From Parietaria judaica (lineage: Eukaryota > Streptophyta > Magnoliopsida > Rosales > Urticaceae), in contig OX940865.1 in the NCBI GenBank assembly GCA_954871525.1, forward strand, positions 2,232,001 to 2,296,000: a DNA stretch of 64,000 bases, given 5' to 3'. This document shows, in pieces, positions 11,690 to 21,835 of this stretch; the stretch's first letter is position 1, and every line of letters starts with the position of its first letter. Both the position numbers and the translations under genes were made by a program. The notes below the pieces were generated by a model, which searched no databases, was not told where the DNA came from, and saw only the letters and a program-made list of their open reading frames with translations.

Positions 11690-12262
11690 TGTGCCGGGAG
11701 GACGCTTGTGAGGCGTTTGGCTTCCCGAGGTTAGCGCTTTCGAGGCGGCTTACTGTTTCGGGTGCAGAGGTTGGCGCTTGGGGGCGGCTTACGGTTTCGG
11801 ACTTAGGGCCTGAGCCGACGGGACCAATTTCCGGGTCATGCTAGGATTTTGTGCCGGGAGGACGCTTGTGAGGCGTTTGGCTTCCCGAGGTCAGCGCTTT
11901 CGAGGCGGCATACTGTTTCGGGTGCCGAGGTTGACGCCTGGGAGGGCGGCTTACGGTTTTGGACTTTAAAACTGGAAACAAGGTTCCGGTTTTTGCCAAA
12001 GTCTGCGTTTATAAACGACTTATGACCTTGGGCTTTTAGTGCCAGTTCTTGCGCCCCTGGTGCTTTTCCGAAGTTGGCGCTCATGGGCGGCTTACTGTCT
12101 CGGAGTTGGCGCTTGGATCGGCAGGATCGAGGTCCGGGCCTTCCAAGTCTTTTTGTGCCAGAGCAGGCGGGATCGAGGCCCGAATCCTACTAGGTCTTTT
12201 ATGCCAAGTGGCGTTGCTTGGTCTTTTACCGATTTTTGCGCTTTTGAGCGGCTTACTTCTTC
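11690..12262 (-). repeat. Reiterated GCGC...GGCGGCTTAC motif in the spacer between integrase and the antisense gene
   Basis: The motif t(t/c)(a/g)GCGC(n)6-9 GGCGGC(t/a)TAC(t/g)GTTTCGG occurs about six times, at 11731, 11771, 11891, 11931, 12074 and 12235. A larger unit of about 162 bp (starting tttgtgccgggaggacgc) is duplicated at about 11687 and 11849. The same motif in element orientation recurs in element 2 (42330-43050). No protein frame explains it. The rest of the spacer (11235-11689, 12263-12674) shows only a T run at 11264-11283 and no gene. Confidence 0.75.
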
Positions 12263-12674
12263 GGGTTTTTTTTTTTCGTCTCTGCCTATTCCGGTAACCC
12301 CCCAGTTTTTGAGTAATCAGTTAGGGTTAGGAAGAAACTATACAAGTAGAGACAAAAGTGATAGATAGAAAAAAGAGAATTCTATTAACTGGCACTTCTT
12401 GTGGTGCCTTTTTTACATAGGTCGGTTTATCGGGGCTATTCCCGGACCGACTGGAGTGCTTGTGGTGACGACGTTTTGGTTTCGGGCATCTCCCGTGAGC
12501 TCTTTGCCTGTGCAGGCGCCTTTTGTTTTGGCTTTTTCTTAGCTTCAACCTGGATTGGAACATTCTAGGAAAGATTTTTCCTTAGACTGTCGTATTCCGA
12601 GTCGTTACTTTGATTCGGCAGGCGTCGCGTTTATTCTAGCTCCGGGTGTGTGGCCCGTCCTTGTCGTGCGTCAC

Positions 12675-13700
12675 TTATTGGTAGTATTGCTTCAGGTGTT
12701 CGACATTCCATGGACGGGGAATTTCCTTACCCCCCATCTCTTCAAGTCGATAGGTTCCGTCTCGTATAACCTTGGCGATGCGGTAGGGGCCTTCCCAAGT
12801 TGGTCCCAGGAAGCCGGCCCCTTGGACCTGTGTGTTATGCCCCACTTTTCTCAGGACCAGACTGCCTTCGAGAAAGCGCCTTGCTTTGACCTTGGAATTG
12901 TAATATCGTTCCACAATTCTCTTTTGGGCCGCTAGGCGGGAATAGGCTTTGACCCTTTTTTCTTCGAGGAGGTCAAGTTCGATCCTCAGGGCTTCGGAGT
13001 TCCTTTCGGGGTCGTAGAGTTCGACCCGGGGAGATGACACTGCGATCTCTGCAGGGATGACTGCCTCGACACCGTATGTTAGGGCGAATGGTGTTTTGCC
13101 CGTAGCGTTTCTGGCGGTTGTGCGGTATGCCCAGAGTACTGCAGGTAACTCCTCGGCCCATCTTCCTTTCTTGTCGTCGAGCTTCTTTTTCAGAATTGCT
13201 TTGATGTCCTTGTTGACAGACTCGACTTGGCCGTTGGCTTGTGGGTAGACTGGGGAGGAATAAGTGTTGCTTATTCCGAGATCTTGGCAGAATGATCGGA
13301 GGTCCAGGTTGGTGAACTGCTTGGCGTTGTCGGTGATGATTGACTCGGGTATCCCGTGCCGACAGACTATGTTACGCTAGATGAAGTTCGTCGTATTTGT
13401 TTGTGTGATCTTCGCCATGGGCTCTGCTTCGACCCATTTTTTGAAGTAGTCTATGGCGACTATAATGTACTCCACTCCTCCTGGTGCTTTCGGAAGTTTC
13501 CCGATCAGGTCGATGCCCCACTTTGCAAAAGGGCGAGGGACCATCACCGGGCAGAGCGGAACTGCTGGCTGCCGCGGGATCTGCGCGAATCGTTGGCATT
13601 TGTCGCATCTCCGTGCCATTGCGGCGGCGTCCTTCCTGAGAGTTGGCCAAAAGTATCCCTGTTTTAGTGCTTTCAGCGCCAGGGATCGCCCCGCATAGTG
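12675..13700 (-). pseudogene. Integrase domain of Gypsy element 1 (broken)
   Basis: Reading down the minus strand: an HHCC-type zinc region (NHYAGRS, then CDKCQRF), the first catalytic Asp in KWGIDLIGKLP, the second in ITDNAKQFTN, the catalytic Glu in NGQVESVNKDIK, and a C-terminal segment ending WNVEHLKQYYQ with its stop at 12675. All three D-D-E residues are present. Lesions: a frame change near 13700 in the zinc region and a TAG at 13377-13379 where element 2 has a Trp codon (FIWRN). Integrase inserts the retrotransposon cDNA into the chromosome; this copy cannot make the full protein. Confidence 0.88.
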
Positions 13701-14650
13701 ATTCCCAAAATTCCTTCGTGGATCTCGCGGAGGACTAGATCAGCATTTTTTTCGTCGAGGCATTTCAGGAGAGGTTGCATGAAACCTCGTTTGTAGAGTT
13801 CTCCTTCGTGCAACACATATATGGTCGCACGAAACTTGAGTTGTCTTGCTTCTTTGCGGTCGGACGGAAGGGCGCCGTATTTCAGGTATTCTACCATCGG
13901 GGTGATCCAGCCCTTGCCAGGTGTGTCGGACAAGGAGAGGATCCCCCTGTCGCGGGCTGGGGTTGAGCCTTCTTCGATCTCCGGTGTCATCTCGTCTTTG
14001 GCGGAGGTGTCGGGAGCTTCACGCTTTTTTATCGAAGGCTCGTTAAGGGCTTCAATCGGGACCTTTCCCAAGTCTTCGTTGTCTGCTCCAGAGGCTGCTC
14101 TGGCCAGCGCGTCGGCCTCCGAATTCTGGTTTTGAGGGATCTGGGTGATCTCGTACCAGGATAGCGGCTCCAGACGTCGCTTTGTTTCTGCCAGGTATGC
14201 TGCCATGTGAGCTTCTTTTGCTTGGTATTCGCCTTCCACTTGTTTCACGATCAGTTGGGAGTCGCAATGGATTTGCAAGTTTCCCACTAAGAGTTTGTGT
14301 GCAATCTGCAGTCCGGCTAGCAGTGCCTCGTATTCAGCTTCGTTGTTAGAAGTTCTGAATCCGAAGCGTATGGCGTAGCGGAGCTTTTCACCGTCGGGGT
14401 TGGTGAGTACTATTCCGGCCCCTGAACCGTGCATGTTCACGGCGCTGTCGACGTGCAGACACCAGACTGGGCCGTCAGGCTGATTCTTCCTTTTTGGAGC
14501 CTTTGGTGGTGCGTCGATTTCTTCTTCGGTTTCAACCTCGGTGTCATAGGTGAATTCAGCTATGAAGTCAGCCACGGCTTGGCCTTTGATGGCGACCCTA
14601 GGCTGGTACTCGACGCCGTACTCTCCCAATTCTTGTGACCAGATAGCCAT
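13701..14650 (-). CDS. Second (archaeal-type) RNase H domain of Gypsy element 1 pol
   Basis: An open frame of about 315 residues starts near SQELGEYGVEYQPRVAIKGQ and includes LHVDSAVNMHGSGAGIVL, SNNEAEYEALLAGL, IHCDSQLIVKQVEGEYQAKE and the acidic D, E, D positions of an RNase H fold. This extra RNase H after the ordinary RT-RNase H is typical of Tat elements and is thought to help remove RNA during cDNA synthesis. The frame is offset from the RT frame upstream and from the integrase frame downstream, so the polyprotein is split here by two frameshifts. Confidence 0.85.
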
Positions 14651-16175
14651 GCGTGAGGAAGCGCCTTCCGAACCGGGTGTTTGGTCTCACGTCTATCTGG
14701 TGAGCTTGGAAGTATGGGCGGAGTTTCTTCGCAGTGGTGACTAGGGCCAGTGCCAACTTTTCGATTTGCGAGTAGCGCGTTTCAGCGTCTAGAAGGGCCT
14801 TGCTGATGTAATAGATCGGCAGTTGCCTCCTGTCTTTTTCCCGGACCAGTACGGCGCTCACCGCTCGAGTCGAGACCGAGAGGTAGAGGTAGAGTGGTTC
14901 CTCGTCCCTCGGCTTTGACAGCAAGGGTGGTGACCCGAGGTAGTTCTTTAGTTCTTGGAAGGCTGTCTCACACTTTTCGCTCCAGACAAAGTCCTTCCCG
15001 CCTTTTAGGGCTTGGAAGAATGGCTGGCAGCGATCTGTGGCCTTTGAGACGAACCTTCCTAGAGCGTTGATCCTACCGTTCAGGCTTTGCACCTCTTTGA
15101 TCCGTTGTGGGCTTCTCATTTCGAGAAGGGCTTTAATTTTTTCGGGGTTAGCCTCGATTCCCCTTTGATTGATAATGTACCTTAAGAACTTTCCGGATTC
15201 TACTCCGAAAGCACACTTGGCGGGATTCAACTTCATTTGGTATTTTTGTAGCAGCAGGAATGTTTTCCGCAGATCGTCGACGTGATCGTCCTCCCGAAGG
15301 CTTTTTACGATCATGTCGTCTACGTAAACTTCCATGGTTTTCCCGATCAGGGGAGCGAACATCTTGTTGACCAGGCGTTGGTACGTGGCTCCGGCTTTCT
15401 TGAGCCCGAACGGCATGACCTTGTAGCAGTTGAGGCCGCGGTCGGTCACGAACGTTGTGTGGATCTGATCGGGCTCGTGCATCCTGATTTGGTTGTACCC
15501 TGAGTAGGCGTCCATCATGCTCATGAGCTGATGACCGGCGGTGGCGTCTACCAACTGATCGATCCTCGGTAGTGGAAAGCAGTCCTTGGGACATGCAGTG
15601 TTGAGATCGGAGTAGTCTATGCAGATTCTCCATTTTCCGTTTGGCTTTTTCACCATCACCACGTTGGATACCCAGTCGGGGTAGGTGACTTCTTTGATGA
15701 AGCCGGCGGAGATGAGCTTCGCGACCTCTTCGTTGATTGCTTGGTACCGTTCAGGGTTGAAAGCGCGTCTGCGTTGGATTTTCGGTGCCTTTCCCGCTTC
15801 GATTTTTAATCGATGAACGGCGATTTCAGGATCGATTCCGGGCATATCGGCGTGCGACCAGGCAAACACGTCTTTGAACTCTTTGAGGAAGGCGATTAGC
15901 TTAGTCTTGATCATGACTGGAAGTTGGGCTCCGATCGCGACCGTTCTCTCGGGTCGGTCTTCTTCAATCAGGATCTGCGTGACTTCTGACGAAGGCTCCA
16001 TTGTGGGCTTGCGCCTGTCATCTCGAGGGTCTAGCCCACCGAACATCCCTGCGTTCCCTGGGTAGTCGGGAAGTTCTTCCTCGAGCTGGTGCACCGCGTT
16101 GATGACCAGCTTGTTCTTCCCGGACTTTGTCCCTTGGGCGTAGCAGTTTCGAGATTCCCTCTGAGTACCTTTCAT
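14598..16175 (-). CDS. Reverse transcriptase and RNase H of Gypsy element 1 pol
   Basis: A 525-residue open frame. RT motifs in order: KPNGKWRICIDYSDLN, PLPRIDQLVDAT, MMDAYSGYNQI, FGLKKAGATYQRLVNK and the catalytic YVDDMI, then LNPAKCAFGV. The connection/RNase H part has SEKCETAFQELK, LYLYLSVS and QLPIYYISKALLDAETRY. These are the usual Ty3/Gypsy polymerase and RNase H blocks that copy element RNA into DNA. The last ~30 residues, after KKLRPYFQAHQ, are out of frame relative to the family, so the stop at 14598 comes from a frameshift rather than a natural end. Codon use and GC content match the rest of the element. Confidence 0.92.
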   Translation of the reverse strand: MKGTQRESRNCYAQGTKSGKNKLVINAVHQLEEELPDYPGNAGMFGGLDPRDDRRKPTMEPSSEVTQILIEEDRPERTVAIGAQLPVMIKTKLIAFLKEFKDVFAWSHADMPGIDPEIAVHRLKIEAGKAPKIQRRRAFNPERYQAINEEVAKLISAGFIKEVTYPDWVSNVVMVKKPNGKWRICIDYSDLNTACPKDCFPLPRIDQLVDATAGHQLMSMMDAYSGYNQIRMHEPDQIHTTFVTDRGLNCYKVMPFGLKKAGATYQRLVNKMFAPLIGKTMEVYVDDMIVKSLREDDHVDDLRKTFLLLQKYQMKLNPAKCAFGVESGKFLRYIINQRGIEANPEKIKALLEMRSPQRIKEVQSLNGRINALGRFVSKATDRCQPFFQALKGGKDFVWSEKCETAFQELKNYLGSPPLLSKPRDEEPLYLYLSVSTRAVSAVLVREKDRRQLPIYYISKALLDAETRYSQIEKLALALVTTAKKLRPYFQAHQIDVRPNTRFGRRFLTHGYLVTRIGRVRRRVPA

Positions 16176-16663
16176 TACCCCTATCCCGTTATCAGTTGGG
16201 AATTTGACAAGTAGATGAAAGGTAGACGTGATGGCTTGCAGTTTGTTGGGCTAGGCCGCCCCAAGATGACGTTGTAGGCGGAAGGTTGGTCCACTACGAG
16301 GTACCTGACCATTTTGGTGGTCAGGACCCCGTCTTCGGAGCCGAATGTCGTGGGCAAGGTGATGGCATCTTCGGTGTAGACCGGTCGCCCGTTGAACCCG
16401 TAGAGGGGCGTCCTCACCGGAGTGGGTACTAGCCCTCCTAGGTTCATCTGGGCCAAAGCGGTTTTGAAGATGACGTCGGCCGAGCTCCCGTTGTCGATCA
16501 GGACTCTCCGTACTCGACTGTTGGCGATGAGGACGTCTGTTACGATAGCGTCGTTATGCGGATGTGAGATTCTCCGAGCCTCCTGCTCGGTGAAGGTGAT
16601 TTCCTGGCTGGGGAGTGCGTGGGAAGCTCCCCCTAGGTGGGTGATGTTTACTTGGTGCGTGTC
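16176..16663 (-). pseudogene. Aspartic protease region of Gypsy element 1
   Basis: In frame with gag but beyond its TGA, the minus strand reads SQEITFTEQEARRIS, then VLIDNGSSADVIF, the retropepsin active-site region with D-N-G-S in place of the usual D-[ST]-G, then YLVVDQPSAYNVILGRP, the second conserved protease block. A one-base loss near 16254, after ILGRPS, shifts the frame. The product would cut the Gag-Pol polyprotein. Element 2 carries the same region without the stop. Confidence 0.8.
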
Positions 16664-18522
16664 TCAATCCTCTTCGAGGGATCGGGCGTACCGCTTCCTT
16701 TGGTTGCCTGAGTCTCCAGTTTCGGGTCCGCCCATTATGGTTGAGATGACGTGGAACGGAGAGGGTCCATCTCTTTCCGGTCCTTTCTCGGAGCGGGTTT
16801 GGTCTGGTCCGTCGTCGTGTTGCCGTCTATCTTCTTGGGGACGTGGGCGACTGGAATCCCCGTTTCCGGAGACCAGCTTCTTGAAGAACTCTTTGAGTTG
16901 TCCGTCTTGTATCAGCTGCTCGATTTGTCTTTTCAGCTTATAGCATTCTGATGTTGTGTGACCGTGATCCTGGTGATACTCGCAGTACCGACTCATATCT
17001 TTTTTGGCATTTTTCTTGAGAGGGGGTGGCCTTCCGAACTTATCTCCGTGTAGGCTGAAGATCATCGCGGGCGAGGCCGTCAGGGGGGTGAAGTTTGCGT
17101 CTTTCCGGAACTTTTCCGCCTTCTTGTGCAGTGGAGGTTTGCTTCCGGGGTTTAGGCGTTGTTGCTTTCCCCGTGGCTCGTTGTTGCCACCCTTCTGGTT
17201 GTTGCGGTACTGGCTTTCTGGGTGGGGCTGGCTCCGGCCACCAAAGTATTCGTCGACGGCGATGTCCTTCGCCGCTCTCGTCATTAGTTCAGCCATGGAG
17301 GCCGGCCTATCTTTGACGAGGGAGCGGGAGAAATCGCAAAGTGGCAATCCGTCGATTACGGCTGTGATGGCGTCATCGTCGGTGTAGCTGGCCACCTTAT
17401 TTGACTCTTCGATGAATCTTTTTAGGTATGCTTGCAGAGTTTCGTCTTTGCGTTGCTTGAGAGTCCAGAGGTAGGACTTCGTCTTTCGCTGTGTGATTGA
17501 GCTGGCAAATCGTGAAGTGAACCGTTCCGCGAGCTCGTCGAACGACCCAATAGACCCTTTCGGGAGGCGTTGGTACCATTCGAAGGCGGGTCCCGCTAGT
17601 GTGAGGCAGAAAGCCTGGCACATTGTGGCGGGCGAGCACTTCTTCACTCGCATGCTGAATTGATACTGTACCAAGTGGTATGTGGGGTCGGTGGAGCCGT
17701 CGTAGGTGAGATTTAGTGGGAATCTCAGGTCTCCGTCGAGATCTTTGGCGAGCAGGTGACCAGCAAGGGGGGACAGGTTTCCCTCAGCCATGCTTCGAGC
17801 GACGGGGTCGGTACTCTGGGCCGCAGCGAGCCTTTGCATCTCTTGCTTGAGTGCTTGGAGCTCGCTTCTGAGGCCATCGTAGGGTGGCGTTTCGGCCAGA
17901 GTATCTTTTGCGGGGATGACATATTCTCCCCCTGGCTTCGGGAGAGTTGGGAGTTGTCGGATCCCTCTGCATTGTCGTCTTCGTTGGATTCCTCCGGTCG
18001 GGGAGATCGTTCTCTCTTCCGACCCCCCCGCCGTTGCCGATTATCTCGACTCAGGTGGTGTCGGAGGTCTCCTTCGCTGGCTGGGTGAGTCCGGACTCGC
18101 TCTTGCTGTCGTTGTTCCCTTTGTTGATTCCTTGCACCATTGGTGGCATCTTCGTACCCCCCGAGTCGGTCAAATGCTGACCGTCTGGTAGTTTGGGATT
18201 GCGCCGGCTCCTAGGAGTCTGCGGGAGCGGGACGCTCTCTGTTCGCCTCTCTCTGGGTGAGTTCGAGGGCTTCTTCGGGGCTCTCCTCCTCCCCTTCATT
18301 GGCGTGTTTGCCTTCGATGTGTTTGGAGATGAGCCCGGTCAGTCGGAAAAGACTTTCTTCGACTCGGGCCAGCCTTTCTTCGTTGAGTGCTGGCTCTTGG
18401 CGGGCGCTTGCTTCCGGCAGGATGCGGACCTGCTTTCGGCGGGCGTGGACTTTTGCCCGAGTGTTCAGAGCGATGCTCTCTATGGGATGAGAGGGAGTGC
18501 CATCCGTTGACTTGGACGACAT
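16664..18522 (-). pseudogene. Gag of Gypsy element 1 (capsid and nucleocapsid), broken
   Basis: Gag starts at the ATG at 18520-18522 (MSSKSTDGTPSHP). The N-terminal third is interrupted by a TAG at 18211-18213 and by a one-base shift in a G run near 17930. The main open part, 16664-17839 (391 residues), holds the retrotransposon gag domain: PLNLTYDGSTDPTYHLVQYQ, CLTLAGPAFEWYQRLPKGSI, FTSRFASS and LKQRKDETLQAYLKRF. A zinc-knuckle-like CEYHQDHGHTTSEC follows, then IEQLIQDGQLKEF. It ends in TGA at 16664-16666, where element 2 has a CAG codon and reads on into protease, so the stop looks like a mutation and not a programmed readthrough site. Confidence 0.88.
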
Positions 18523-18592
18523 TTTTTTGGTCTGGTGAAGCTGACCATTGCTTTTGCTGGTGGGATTATTCAGAGGATTGAATTAGTGGCCC

Positions 18593-18609
18593 CCCTCCTT
18601 CTAGCGCCA
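18593..18609 (-). promoter_or_regulatory. Primer-binding site of Gypsy element 1
   Basis: TGGCGCTAGAAGGAGGG on the minus strand begins three bases inside the 5' LTR. The identical sequence sits at the same place in element 2 (34872-34888) and a decayed form follows the relic LTR ending at 21835. The matching tRNA was not identified. Confidence 0.7.
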
Positions 18610-18612
18610 AAA

Positions 18613-20201
18613 TGTTGATGCTGTTTTTTGGATCAAACGCTGTTGAGGCCCAAGTTGTGTATTTCGGGCCTGGCCCAATGTTGTTTGGTGACGTGGCGGG
18701 CTTCTGTTGACTTTTGGATGGGCCTTGGATGGCCCAGTTATGGGGATGATGACTTTTATTGTCAATGATTGTTCCCTCTGACCGCCGTTGACTTCGGGGT
18801 GGTCGCCGTTTTGACTTCAGGGTGAGGTTTTAATTGACCGATTTGGGGGCCCTGAGTAGGTATACCTGGCACTAGCCTGGTCAAAAGTCTCTTTGCCGTT
18901 CAGGGTCCTAGGCGACCCGGGTTTACACACTACCTGTTACCTCAGGGCCAGAGGCCGCGGTTACAGGTTCGGGAACCGCTCAGATCGTAGGTACCAGCGA
19001 ACGGGGGAGTGCTTTTGACCAGGGAGTGAATCCTGGGAGGTTAGAATCTCGTCCTGAAATGGCTTGTTCTAGTCTGGGCAGGAACCGTCCTCGGAGTCCC
19101 GGTATCTTATTCAGATCCGGGAGCTAAGAGACAGAACCAAGGCCGCACAGATCTTTAGAACAAGGGCAGGCGGGGTCATGGACCTTCCCTAGGATTTTCT
19201 CCAGGGGATTCTTCTCAGAACGATCCCTCAGCCGTCCGGATCTTAGTGGAAATTTCCCCAGGTCGTGCCCCTCGTCCTGAATTGTGGGCCCAGGCTCGTG
19301 TCCCCAGGCTATATCCTCAGCCGCGCAATGGACTGGGGAGATAGACTGGGATTGGGCACCGCGTAGAACTGGGCCTATCAGGCGGACCAAGGACCAAGTG
19401 GGAATTTCACCAGGGCTTCCGCTTTTAGTAAATCTCTCACTTTTTAGGACCTGAAAAAAGGGAACACCCGAGGTCAGGGGAAACAGGGGGGGGGGGGGGG
19501 GTACCCCCTGATTCACCTCCGACGCTCAACATTAGAACGGTATTTGAGGGGAGGCGAGTATATCGGGGGTAGAGAGAGAGAGAGAACTCGAGTCGAGTGA
19601 GTTCGAATGAGTTACCGTTTAAATGAACTGAGCTTCTATTTATAGTAGGGCCCAGGGGCCCACGTGAAATAAAATATTGTTCCAGGGGTCCCCGGGTAAT
19701 TATTTATTTATTTTCAGGTCCCCGAAAAAAGATGGAGCGATCCCGGTCGTCCGAGCGGGATCGGACGGCCATGCAGCCCCCCAAGGGGGGCCACTTGCCT
19801 GCTCGGGATCAGCCAGGGCCCATCCGGGCCCTACGCGTGGCTGTCCCTAGCCCTTCCCCTCGCAAGTGGGCGAGCAGAACCCCACAAGTAGGGCTGGCGG
19901 GCGATCCAGGCCCTCCACGTGGCCGATCGCTGCCAGCCCCTCGCAAGTGGGCTGCGTGGTGGGCTCTAGCGGGGCCCGCGTGGGGAGGCAGATCCTGGGC
20001 TCGCCACGTGGCGTGATCCTGGGGGCTGCTGACTTCGTGGGTCCCACCGAATGCCTCCCGGCCTCTTTTCGAAATTGATTTAATTAATTCGTAATCTTAA
20101 TTAAAAGACTAATTGAATTAATTAATCAACAGAAATTATTTGAGAAAATTTCCGTCTAATTAATTTATTTATAAAAATCAATCTCATTTTTACCCGTAAC
20201 A
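18613..20201 (-). repeat. 5' LTR of Gypsy element 1
   Basis: 1,589 bp, nearly identical to 6194-7908 apart from about two dozen substitutions, a 6-bp insertion near 19351 and loss of about 128 bp after the CTCCCGGCCTCTTTT segment near 20065. The minus-strand TATA box (complement at 19637-19644) would start transcription towards gag. A G run lies at about 19487-19501. Confidence 0.93.
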
Positions 20202-20206
20202 ACAAT

Positions 20207-21487
20207 GTTTCTCCTTTTCATGAATTTTTATAAACTCTTAACCTTATGATGTTTCTTTGGGATTGGGCTAGTTATTAGGTGCCGGGTATTTGTTTCAACA
20301 TTTGTTTGAAGATTTCATTTTTGAGTAGTGTATTTGCATCTGCTGAATTTTCAAGAATTTGATCATTTGGTGAATTTCTTATTTCCTGGGTTTCCGGTTC
20401 ATTTATAGTCGCAACCTCGCTCTGTTGCTGGCTTTCTCTGTCGCAGTGTTTGCTCTCTCTTTTTCCGTCCCTCCATCGCTTGGTCGCGGGGCTTCTTCCG
20501 TAGCAACGCTCTCTTTCTCCATTTCTATATCTCTTTAAGTGAAGTTGTTGCTTTGTCACATCAATATCGTTGGTTGTACTTTTTTTTTTCCTCATGTTTG
20601 TTTTTATTTTTACACTGTATATTTTTTTTGGAAGACATTTAAACTATATTGACTAGGATATCCGTCCAGTGATAATATTAAATTATATTGATTTAAAGTC
20701 TATCAAATCATAATTACAATCACTTCTGATATTTCATCAATATATAGTTTTCATTACATAATAAAGTTAAACGATTACAAAATATATGCATAAAATTGAT
20801 AATTTATATGGTACATTAAGAATATTTATAAAAGATGTCATGGTTTGGTACACAAATTAAATGTGGTCAAGTGTTATTAAACTAAAAATATAGAATAATT
20901 AAGAAAAAGTAAAGTTGTTATGTTTTTTTTTAATATAATATGTGAATGAAAAAAAAAAGTATAATATAAATTTTCCTTAACAAGCGAAAATTTTATTTTA
21001 TTTACTGAAATAATGTGTCACTTAACTCAACTGTGATATTAAGAGATAGTCTAAAATAGTATAATATGAAGATATCAACATTGTCGTGAAGAACAGTCTC
21101 CTAAAAAATGGTTTAAATTATTATTATTTGTTTTACATGATTGTTTCTTACTTTGTAGAGTGTCTTTTTTTTTTTTGAAGATGTAACGTGCATTCTTCTA
21201 AAATTTATATATTATTCTAATTATAGATAATTTAATGACGATGAAATGAAGAAAACCAAAATTTAAAGATTATTTGTACTTTTTTTAATAAAGTGTAATC
21301 ATTCGCCATATTTAATTGCCTGCTCTTCCACTAGTAATATACAGGTATTCAATACAAATAAATCTCTAATCCATATCTCAAAACAAGCTTACTTTATTCT
21401 AGGGATTGGACCTTGTTAGTAGGTGTTTCGTGTTTGGATTCTCCAAGATTCAAATTTTCTAAAACTCTAATTATTGGGGAAAAAATC
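20207..21487. other. AT-rich stretch, no gene recognised
   Basis: A minus-strand frame at 20275-20595 (106 residues, rich in K, R, E and Q) matches no family known to me. The remainder is AT-rich with short homopolymer runs. Confidence 0.4.
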
Positions 21488-21495
21488 TGTTGAGA

Positions 21496-21528
<33 letters not shown>

Positions 21529-21529
21529 A
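21488..21529 (-). tRNA. tRNA-Leu 3'-half fragment
   Basis: Read on the minus strand, these 42 bases equal the end of a plant cytosolic tRNA-Leu from the 3' anticodon-stem strand: TTCTGG, the variable region TCCGAAAGGGCG, the T loop GTTCAAATC, and the acceptor strand ending in CTCAACA. The sequence beyond 21529 does not continue into an anticodon loop, D arm or 5' acceptor strand, and no separated 5' half was found nearby, so this is a fragment and not a working gene. Confidence 0.6.
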
Positions 21530-21835
21530 AACGGTCTCTAAAGCGATAAAACCTCCGTTTTCACTTCTCTTAAATATCCCGACTTAAATACTTGACTAAT
21601 GCTAAGCACTAGAGATTGATACAGACGTACCCCATCCGTACCCTTTTAAGTACATGTTTATTTTATCCTTTTAGAGAAGTATACAGAGAGGGAGTTTTCG
21701 GAGATAATTCTCGGCCCACCAAAAGAGACAAGGAAACGAGCATCAAAACCCTTTTGACTGTCAAGTGGTCATTATGTCAGGCCCAAAAACGATACTTGAG
21801 CCCATATTAGCGAAAAGCCATTTTTCGGAATTAAC

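Larger units (their letters stand above)
6194..20201 (-). mobile_element. Ty3/Gypsy LTR retrotransposon, Tat type (element 1), structurally complete
   Basis: The element is 14,008 bp, bounded by LTRs that start TGTTGATGC and end CCGTAACA on the plus strand, with target copies ACAAT at 6189-6193 and 20202-20206. On the minus strand the order is LTR, primer site, gag, protease, RT, RNase H, a second archaeal-type RNase H, integrase, a repeat-rich spacer, an opposite-strand gene, LTR. A second RNase H and a gene antisense to pol at the 3' end are hallmarks of the Tat lineage. The two LTRs differ by roughly two dozen substitutions by eye plus indels, so the insertion is fairly young. Its own gag-pol carries several stops and frameshifts, so movement would need proteins from another copy. 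Confidence 0.95.
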
